Shown one piece after another: positions 7,074 through 12,388 of a stretch of 12,388 nucleotides of DNA. The stretch covers positions 1 to 12,388 of the forward strand of contig CANSYV010000011.1 of NCBI GenBank assembly GCA_947651335.1, in the 5' to 3' direction. The notes below the pieces were generated by a model that searched no databases, was not told the DNA's origin, and saw nothing but the letters and a program-made list of their open reading frames with translations. The DNA is from an uncultured Lachnospiraceae bacterium (GTDB lineage Bacteria; Bacillota; Clostridia; Lachnospirales; Lachnospiraceae). The translations under genes were made by a program, and so were the position numbers. Every line of letters begins with the position of its first letter. Position 1 is the first letter of the stretch.

Positions 7074-8476
7074 GAAAGGGCTGGAAAATGGCGTGCCTTA
7101 CGTTTTTCCTGACACTGGCCCTGGGGGGATGCCATAAGGAAAAAGCGCTGGAATATTCCATCGCGGTCAGCGGTGAAGCCAAAGAGGCGGGCACCGTGGA
7201 GTTTCTGGGGTACAGCATCAATGTCTATGAGGATGAAGCCAGCAACCCCTGCGGCACCTGCCAGCAGCAGCCGGTTCATCTGTATGTGGGGGCAGACGCA
7301 GGTGAGACGGCTCAGGCCATTTCCGATACCGTGGAGCGGGCGGATGATTTATGGGATGTGGTTTCCTGTGAAGATGGGGATGTGGTGCTCAGGGAAAAGG
7401 AAGATGGGAGCATTCAGGAGATTTTCCCCCTGGCCGCCGTGGAGGGCCTGTCCTTGAAGGGAACAGCCAGGGGGCGGCAGGTTCCCCAGGTATCCGGTAC
7501 TGGCGGGGAGCCGGCAGGGAAGGAGCAGAAAAGGGAATTCCCTGATGACCCCCAGAGACTGGCCGCCGTGTACGGCCCCTCCTATGAGCTGCTGGTGATG
7601 CTGGGCGCGGAAGAGAAAATTGTTGTCCGGGCAGATGTGCAGACGGCAGACTTTCCCTGGGCCGAGAAGGTGTTCGGCCGAATCGTGGAGACGCCCATGC
7701 TGAATAACGTGCACACTTCGGTGAACTTCGAGGAATTGATGAGCTTTTCCCCGGATATGGTGTATACCTTTCCCAGGCAGAATGAATTGAATCAGCTCTC
7801 CCAGGCAGGGGTGGCTGCCCTTCCCGGGGAAACCAGCGGACACCTGGAAGGGGTGAAAAAGCAGGTGAGAGAGTATGCCCTGACGCTGGGAGATGAGGCA
7901 AAAAAACGGGCAGACCGGTACTGCCAGTATTTTGATGAGAAGCTTTCCATGATTCAGGAGGCCACAGATTCTCTGGAGGAAAAGGACCGTCCAAAAGTCT
8001 ATTATGCCGGCGTGGACATTCTCACAACTTACGGAAAATATTCAGATATTATGGAAGTCATCCAGGCGGCGGGGGGAACTCCCGTGTCCAGGGAGCTGGA
8101 GGCGGGAAACAGGACAGAGATCGACTACGAACAGCTGATGAAGTGGAATCCGGATGTGATCTTCCTGGACCACGGCGGCATGAACCACGGGGAGACGGTG
8201 GAAGAACTTCTGGAGGAAATCTCCCAAAATAAAGTCTGCCAGTCACTGGCCGCGGTGAAAAACAGACAGATTCACATGAGCCCCTCCGGGGTTTTCTACT
8301 GGGATATGGGAATTCAGAAAATCCTTCTGATAATGCACATGGCGGAGATTCTCCATCCGGAAACCTTTCAGGATCTGGACATGGAAAGGGAGGTTATGGA
8401 ATTTTACCAGGAATTTTTCCAGTACGGCCTGACCCGGGAGGAAGCCGTGAAGATTTTGAACAGGGAAAGTCCTTAG
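7070..8476 (+). CDS. Lipoprotein substrate-binding protein (Peripla_BP_2) with extra N-terminal domain
   Basis: A 468-residue solute-binding lipoprotein of a BtuCDF/MolBCA-class importer. The signal peptide ends in the lipobox LGGC with C21 as the lipidated residue. Residues about 160-468 are the usual two-lobe binding domain: AVYGPSYELLVMLGAEEKIV (166-184), FSPDMVYTF (225-233), VYYAGVDILTTYGKYSDIMEVI (309-330), WNPDVIFLD (358-366) and the C-terminal MSPSGVFYWDMG...LHPETF (402-432). Residues 22-150 are not part of that fold. This segment has NPCGTC (59-64), C100 and a compact VHLYVGADAGETAQAI region, and I do not recognise it. The ATG overlaps the permease stop as ATGA, with AAGGAGAGG upstream; a longer in-frame start at 6848 lies inside the permease and would lose the signal peptide. 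The ligand is unknown; molybdate/tungstate is inferred from context. Confidence 0.92.
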   Translation: MRKGWKMACLTFFLTLALGGCHKEKALEYSIAVSGEAKEAGTVEFLGYSINVYEDEASNPCGTCQQQPVHLYVGADAGETAQAISDTVERADDLWDVVSCEDGDVVLREKEDGSIQEIFPLAAVEGLSLKGTARGRQVPQVSGTGGEPAGKEQKREFPDDPQRLAAVYGPSYELLVMLGAEEKIVVRADVQTADFPWAEKVFGRIVETPMLNNVHTSVNFEELMSFSPDMVYTFPRQNELNQLSQAGVAALPGETSGHLEGVKKQVREYALTLGDEAKKRADRYCQYFDEKLSMIQEATDSLEEKDRPKVYYAGVDILTTYGKYSDIMEVIQAAGGTPVSRELEAGNRTEIDYEQLMKWNPDVIFLDHGGMNHGETVEELLEEISQNKVCQSLAAVKNRQIHMSPSGVFYWDMGIQKILLIMHMAEILHPETFQDLDMEREVMEFYQEFFQYGLTREEAVKILNRESP

Positions 8477-8513
8477 AGAGTGTCTTACAATTGCAAAGGA
8501 AGCGGAAAAAAGC

Positions 8514-9314
8514 GTGGAGAAAATGCTGGAGATTAAAAACGCCGTGTTTGGATACACAGGAAAAAGGAAACATAAAGTGATTCTGGACGGGATTTCCTTT
8601 GGGCTGGCACCTGGAGAGCTGTTGTGCATTCTGGGGGCAAACGGGGCCGGAAAGACCACCATGTACCGTTCCATTTTAGGGTTTCAGTCTCTGCTGGGCG
8701 GGGAGGTATGCCTAGAGGGAAGGGATATCCGGAAAATTCCCCGGGTGGAACTGGCCAGGCAGATTGCATATGTCCCCCAATACCACGCGCCCCCGTTTCC
8801 TTACCGGGTCTTTGATGTGGTGCTCATGGGGCGAAGCGCCCATGTGCCGGGATTTTCCATGCCTGGGCGAAAGGATGAAGCGGCTGCCCTTTCGGCTCTG
8901 GAGCGTATGGGAATCAGCCATATGAAGGATGAGATTTATACGGAAATCAGCGGCGGGGAACGTCAGCTGGTGCTGATTGCCCGGGCCCTGGCACAGCAGG
9001 CGCGGTTTATCCTCATGGACGAACCGGCGTCCAATCTGGACTATGGGAACCAGATGCGTCTGCTGAGGGAAATCAAGAGGCTTGCCGGGGAGGGAATGGG
9101 AATCTGCTTCACCACCCATTACCCGGAACACGCCTTCTTAACCGAGGCGTGTGTCCTGGCCATAGAAGGGCAGAAGAAGTGGCGGGAAGGGCCTGCTGAG
9201 GAAGTGGTCACGGAAGAACTTCTGCGCCGTATGTACCAGGTGGACGCCCTGATTGGGACATACACGGATGAACAGGGACGTAAGTCCAGACATATTACGG
9301 CATGGATCAAATAG
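8514..9314 (+). CDS. ABC importer ATPase (FecE/BtuD/MolC type)
   Basis: A 266-residue ATPase that completes the importer with the permease at 6045 and the binding protein at 7070. All canonical motifs are present: Walker A GANGAGKT (41-48), Q-loop VPQ (Q89), signature SGGERQ (146-151), Walker B FILMDEP (165-171), D-loop SNLD (173-176) and switch histidine H202 in TTH. In contrast to the other ATPase in this operon, nothing is degenerate. The start is taken as GTG at 8514 with AAAGGAAGCGG (8495-8505) upstream; ATG at 8523, three codons in, is an alternative. The gap to the binding-protein gene is 37 bases with no terminator or promoter visible. Confidence 0.94.
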   Translation: MEKMLEIKNAVFGYTGKRKHKVILDGISFGLAPGELLCILGANGAGKTTMYRSILGFQSLLGGEVCLEGRDIRKIPRVELARQIAYVPQYHAPPFPYRVFDVVLMGRSAHVPGFSMPGRKDEAAALSALERMGISHMKDEIYTEISGGERQLVLIARALAQQARFILMDEPASNLDYGNQMRLLREIKRLAGEGMGICFTTHYPEHAFLTEACVLAIEGQKKWREGPAEEVVTEELLRRMYQVDALIGTYTDEQGRKSRHITAWIK

Positions 9315-9325
9315 AATCTGATGTT

Positions 9326-9333
9326 AGGAGGAG
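9326..9333 (+). promoter_or_regulatory. Ribosome binding site deciding the DUF364 start
   Basis: AGGAGGAG is a near-perfect Shine-Dalgarno sequence four bases before the ATG at 9338. It favours that start over the in-frame ATG at 9302, which lies within the end of the upstream ATPase gene and lacks a comparable site. Confidence 0.8.
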
Positions 9334-9337
9334 AGAG

Positions 9338-10078
9338 ATGACAAGAGAGGAATTGTTTCCTGTACTGGCGGAGAAATTCCGGCATGTGATTGAGGAACAC
9401 CATCTGCTGGATGAAGAAGTCAAAATCCAGTGCAGGGCCCTGTCGCCCCAGGAAGCCATTGGGGAGACCAAAAGGAAAGATTATCCCATTCTGGGTGGAA
9501 AGGAGGTGATGATACAGGCGGAGTTTGACGGGGGAATCGGCCAGGCGTTTACCAGCACGCCGTCTGCCTTTCGGGGAACCCTCCGGGAGGTGCTGGATCT
9601 GGATATAATCAGTAATCCCCATGACAGATCCATATTTATCGCGGCGCTGAACGCAGTCATGAGAAAGCTGGGACTGTGTGGCCGTTCCATTCACTGCAGA
9701 GACGGCGGACCGGAGGAATGTGCCGTGAAAGCGGCGGATATGCTGATGAAAACCTATGGAAATGTGAAAATAGCCCAGATCGGTTTTCAGCCGGCCCTGC
9801 TGGAACGGTTGTCTGAGAAGTTCGAGATGCGCCTTCTGGATATCAATCCGGAACTGGTGGGAAAGACCCGCTTCGGCGTAGAGATCTTAGACGGGGTGAA
9901 AGCCTATGAGGACACGGTTTTACACTGGGCGGAGCTGATTTTATGTACGGGAAGCACCCTGTCAAATGCCACGATTGCAGATTATATCAATCTGGATAAA
10001 GAGGTATTGTTTTACGGAACCACGGCCGCGGGAGCGGCAGCGCTTCTGGGATTGAAGCGGCTCTGCTATGGACTGTAG
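9338..10078 (+). CDS. DUF4213/DUF364 protein, putative heavy-metal chelation
   Basis: A 246-residue soluble protein without signal peptide or membrane segment, so cytoplasmic. Residues about 8-95 match the DUF4213 (enolase-N-like) domain, with GKEVMIQAEF and GIGQAFTSTPSAFRG (66-80). Residues about 105-245 match the Rossmann-like DUF364 domain (Pfam PF04016, described as a putative heavy-metal chelation domain), with IHCRDGGPEECA (118-129), IAQIGFQPALLERL, LLDINPELVG (167-175), the hallmark ILCTGSTLSNATI (201-213) and LFYGTTAAGAAALLG (224-238). Cysteines at 120, 128 and 203 could contribute to metal binding. The family is often found beside metal importers; its biochemical role is not established. 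Here it lies 23 bases after the importer ATPase, so it probably receives, sequesters or senses the imported metal. The start at 9338 is set by the strong RBS just upstream. Confidence 0.88.
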   Translation: MTREELFPVLAEKFRHVIEEHHLLDEEVKIQCRALSPQEAIGETKRKDYPILGGKEVMIQAEFDGGIGQAFTSTPSAFRGTLREVLDLDIISNPHDRSIFIAALNAVMRKLGLCGRSIHCRDGGPEECAVKAADMLMKTYGNVKIAQIGFQPALLERLSEKFEMRLLDINPELVGKTRFGVEILDGVKAYEDTVLHWAELILCTGSTLSNATIADYINLDKEVLFYGTTAAGAAALLGLKRLCYGL

Positions 10079-10116
10079 TACTGTGCAGTACATACAGGAC
10101 CGGCAGACACAGTTAT

Positions 10117-10153
10117 TAGAGCGCGGCAAAAAGCAGTTTTCAGACGCGCTTTG
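10117..10153 (+). repeat. Inverted repeat in the leader of the last gene
   Basis: AGCGCG (10120-10125) and CGCGCT (10145-10150) are exact reverse complements. Flanking A-U and G-U pairs extend the stem to about nine bases around a 19-base loop that itself contains AAAA-GCAG-TTTT. A smaller hairpin, GTACT-GTGC-AGTAC, lies at 10078-10091, overlapping the end of the upstream stop codon. Neither is followed by a T-run, so they do not look like terminators. They may be transcript-processing or stabilising structures separating the importer genes from the surface-protein gene. I see no convincing promoter in 10079-10179. Confidence 0.45.
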
Positions 10154-10179
10154 GAAAAAACACAAAACAGGAGGAAAAA

Positions 10180-12388
10180 ATGAGATTTTCAAAGAAAACA
10201 GCGGCTTGGATATTGTCAGCGGTTATGACAGTATCTTCTATGAGCACGGCAGTATTTGCGGCGGAGATACCTGATCCTGTCATGGAGACAATGGTGGAGG
10301 AGTCTCTGGAAAATGAGGCAGCGGCGGAACTTCCGGCTGTCCAGGAAACCACAGACGACGCGCTGGCAGAGCCGGCGCCTGAAATAGAAGACGTGGATAA
10401 GACTGCCGCGGATGAGACTGCAGACCAGGGGGCTGTCAATGAAGCGTTAGAGGAATCTTCCAATGAAGCGGCAGTATCCGCGGGAAATGAACCAGCCACT
10501 GACTGGGTGGAGATTGACCAGATCGCAGGCGCCACAGATGTGAGCGCGCAGGGATTCGGCATCCGTCATTTTGACGAAAACGGCACACTGATAAAAGAGA
10601 AATACTGGTCAGAAGATGATATGAAAGCACTGGCGGAAAAGTATGATAAGACACCGTATTATACATTTGGCTGTGGTATGCTTGGTTATCCTTCTCTTGC
10701 GAAAGGGGAAGGCGTAAAACTGACAGACCTGCTGGAGGAATCCGGAATTTCCTTTCAGGCAGGCCAGTCCCTGCGGCTGAGAGCCACAGATGTGCTGGCA
10801 CAGGAAATGGAAATCGGTGAAGTTGCATGGCGGACCGGAAAAATCACTTATGCCAGCGAAGCAAAGGAACAGGAATGGAAAGCCGTTCTGGCCGACGTGT
10901 CAAAGGCATCCGCCAACGGCTATTATACAAACTTTACCTATTCCTATCTGATGGGAATGCCCAGGTATTCGTTTGCCCAGGGAATGGCAGATGCCATGAA
11001 GAAAAATCCCAACAGCACCCAGAGCGATTTGTATAACAACCCGGAAGTGATTGCAAGCGGAAAGGCCGGCGGGGTTGTCTCCCCTCTGTTGTGTTTCGGT
11101 TTTGGACAGGAGTATGCCAACAGCGATAAAATTGTGTCAGGCAATGGCATTTCTGATATTGAGCTGTCACGCAGCAGCGCTTACCGCTTCTGTTTCGGAC
11201 AGGCTCTGGATACCAATGAGGCGAAAGCTGAGGTGATATCCAGCGCCAACACCAGAATGCAGACTGCCTATAATGTATTCGGGATTGATATCTGGGATGG
11301 ACAGAGTGCTGCGGTGAACACGAAAGGAACCTATCACATCAGAGAAAAGGCGAAATTTACAGTAGCTCCCGCAGAGGGCGACGCAAAAGAAGTTCTGGAC
11401 CACATTCAAAAAGTGGCTCTGGCAAAAGAAGGCGGGGAAGAAAAAGAGCTTACAGCGGCAGATTATACAACTGTCTCTGACGGCATTGAGCTTCACGCGG
11501 ACGTAATTACTGACCCGGGAACTTATACCATTAAGTTAAAAGCAGAAAACTATTATCTGGCAGAGAGAACTTTTGAAGTAGGCGCGGAAAGGAAAAAGGC
11601 GGCCTACAGCAAGGGAGACGACATCAGCGGTACTGTATTTTACATTGCCGTGGATACGGACGGAAACGGAAAAGTTACAGATGAAGAGGATGCCGTCTAT
11701 TACTATACTCTGGACGAGATCAAAAGCGAAAATGAAGAAACCGCATTTGCCTATATCAATCATGGCGAAGGCGAAACTGCCAATGTGAAGGGAGCTAAGC
11801 TGAGCACCCTGATTACGAATCTGAAGGGCGTGGACATTGGAAAAGACTGGGTGATTCAGTACATGGAGGAAGATGCGTTCCATGCTGTAAATGAAGAATA
11901 TCAGGATACAGTGGGGGGACTGACCGACGAGAACGGCGTGGGAAATGGTTCCGGCGCAGGGATTGCCGCAGATACTATGATTGGATGGGCCAACAAGCTT
12001 GTCTATGATACCCCCAATGAGAACAGTGTGAGTGATACCGATTATATTCCATTTACGGAATATAAGAGAGAGCCCTCCCATGTACGGGCATACAGACAGA
12101 CAAAAAGCGCCAACAGCGTGGTATTGAAAATGTTAAAAGGCGTGGTCATCACCAATAAGCAGGAAAACACAGTGCTTCCCTCAGGAAAATGCGGCTACAA
12201 GCTGATAAGCGTGGACAGCAGCGGCAAGAAGATTGCTGACGATTACGATGCAGCCGGGCTTCTGGAAGGCATGAACTGGGCAGCATCCGCCAACGTGAAT
12301 GTGCCCTGGGCCAAGCTGACAGACCAGCCGTCGAAAACCATTACCATAGGAGCGGATACAACACAGGAAGTTCCCTTCACCTATGAGG
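10180..12388 (+). CDS. Large secreted protein with two sulfite-oxidase-fold-like domains (partial)
   Basis: At least 736 residues, open at the window end. Residues 1-27 are a Sec signal peptide cleaved after VFA. Residues 28-108 are an acidic linker. A first domain (about 109-370) has GVKLTDLLEESGI (178-190), VVSPLLCFGFG and SAYRFCFGQAL. This pattern is seen in secreted Firmicute proteins distantly related to the sulfite-oxidase molybdopterin-binding domain. An Ig-like stretch follows (about 380-465). A second, diverged copy (about 470-655) has YYYTLDEI, then GAKLSTLITNLKGV (538-551), and carries an EF-hand loop at 492-503. No twin-arginine motif is present, so export is unfolded and a cytoplasmically loaded Moco is unlikely. 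A surface receptor or adhesin is more probable than an enzyme. The RBS is AGGAGG before the ATG. The anchor, if any, lies beyond the window. Confidence 0.75.
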   Translation, partial: MRFSKKTAAWILSAVMTVSSMSTAVFAAEIPDPVMETMVEESLENEAAAELPAVQETTDDALAEPAPEIEDVDKTAADETADQGAVNEALEESSNEAAVSAGNEPATDWVEIDQIAGATDVSAQGFGIRHFDENGTLIKEKYWSEDDMKALAEKYDKTPYYTFGCGMLGYPSLAKGEGVKLTDLLEESGISFQAGQSLRLRATDVLAQEMEIGEVAWRTGKITYASEAKEQEWKAVLADVSKASANGYYTNFTYSYLMGMPRYSFAQGMADAMKKNPNSTQSDLYNNPEVIASGKAGGVVSPLLCFGFGQEYANSDKIVSGNGISDIELSRSSAYRFCFGQALDTNEAKAEVISSANTRMQTAYNVFGIDIWDGQSAAVNTKGTYHIREKAKFTVAPAEGDAKEVLDHIQKVALAKEGGEEKELTAADYTTVSDGIELHADVITDPGTYTIKLKAENYYLAERTFEVGAERKKAAYSKGDDISGTVFYIAVDTDGNGKVTDEEDAVYYYTLDEIKSENEETAFAYINHGEGETANVKGAKLSTLITNLKGVDIGKDWVIQYMEEDAFHAVNEEYQDTVGGLTDENGVGNGSGAGIAADTMIGWANKLVYDTPNENSVSDTDYIPFTEYKREPSHVRAYRQTKSANSVVLKMLKGVVITNKQENTVLPSGKCGYKLISVDSSGKKIADDYDAAGLLEGMNWAASANVNVPWAKLTDQPSKTITIGADTTQEVPFTYE

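Noticed and set aside
9302..9337. Longer start for the DUF364 protein
   Set aside because: A near-perfect ribosome binding site at 9326-9333 serves the ATG at 9338, and the extra residues do not belong to the family.
10068..10274. Small + strand open frame of 68 codons
   Set aside because: It overlaps the DUF364 end and the signal-peptide region of the last gene in another frame, and has no domain or ribosome binding site.
10180..12388. Calling the last protein a molybdenum enzyme
   Set aside because: It has a Sec rather than twin-arginine signal, the domains are strongly diverged, and the second lacks a cysteine at the position expected for the metal ligand.
1..12388. tRNA, rRNA, CRISPR array, insertion sequence or phage genes
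   Set aside because: No cloverleaf, regular direct repeats, transposase or integrase motifs, or flanking inverted repeats were seen; the region looks like a stable chromosomal locus.

Overview
The window looks like a chromosomal segment of a low-to-mid-GC anaerobic Firmicute, most likely a Lachnospiraceae-type clostridium. The signs are strong AGGAGG-type ribosome binding sites, a textbook sigma-A promoter, tightly overlapping genes, Gram-positive surface proteins without outer-membrane features, and a fused MOSC-MogA cofactor protein. Every supported gene is on the + strand. The family is an inference from style and gene content, not a database result.

Region 1 (1-1412) is molybdenum/formate related. 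It holds the 3' end of a formate/nitrite-family channel, closed by a strong terminator, then a MOSC-MogA fusion for molybdenum cofactor handling, followed by its own terminator.

Region 2 (1413-1532) is a control region. It has a perfect TTGACA-N17-TATAAT promoter, followed immediately by an inverted repeat CGTTAT-N12-ATAACG. As I remember it, the half-sites and the 24-base span match the ModE (molybdate-responsive repressor) operator of the E. coli modA promoter.

Region 3 (1533 to beyond 12388) reads as one long operon. In order: a membrane-anchored surface protein with a six-cysteine Ig-like domain; an ABC ATPase and a large ABC-2-type permease with a big extracytoplasmic tail; a BtuC/FecCD-type permease; a lipoprotein binding protein with an unexplained extra N-terminal domain; a FecE/BtuD-type ATPase; a DUF4213/DUF364 putative heavy-metal-chelation protein; and a large secreted protein, cut by the window end, with two domains resembling the sulfite-oxidase molybdopterin-binding fold and an EF-hand loop. 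Neighbouring genes overlap by 4-29 bases or sit 23-37 bases apart. Only the last gene has a longer (101-base) leader.

Main hypothesis: this is a molybdate/tungstate-regulated uptake system, or one for a related metal or metal complex. It would be built from a MolBCA-like BtuCDF-class importer plus surface proteins and an accessory ABC transporter, supplying molybdoenzymes such as a formate dehydrogenase probably encoded upstream. The operator match, the Moco gene next door and the known existence of BtuCDF-class molybdate importers support it. The substrate is not proven; iron, cobalamin or heme remain possible.
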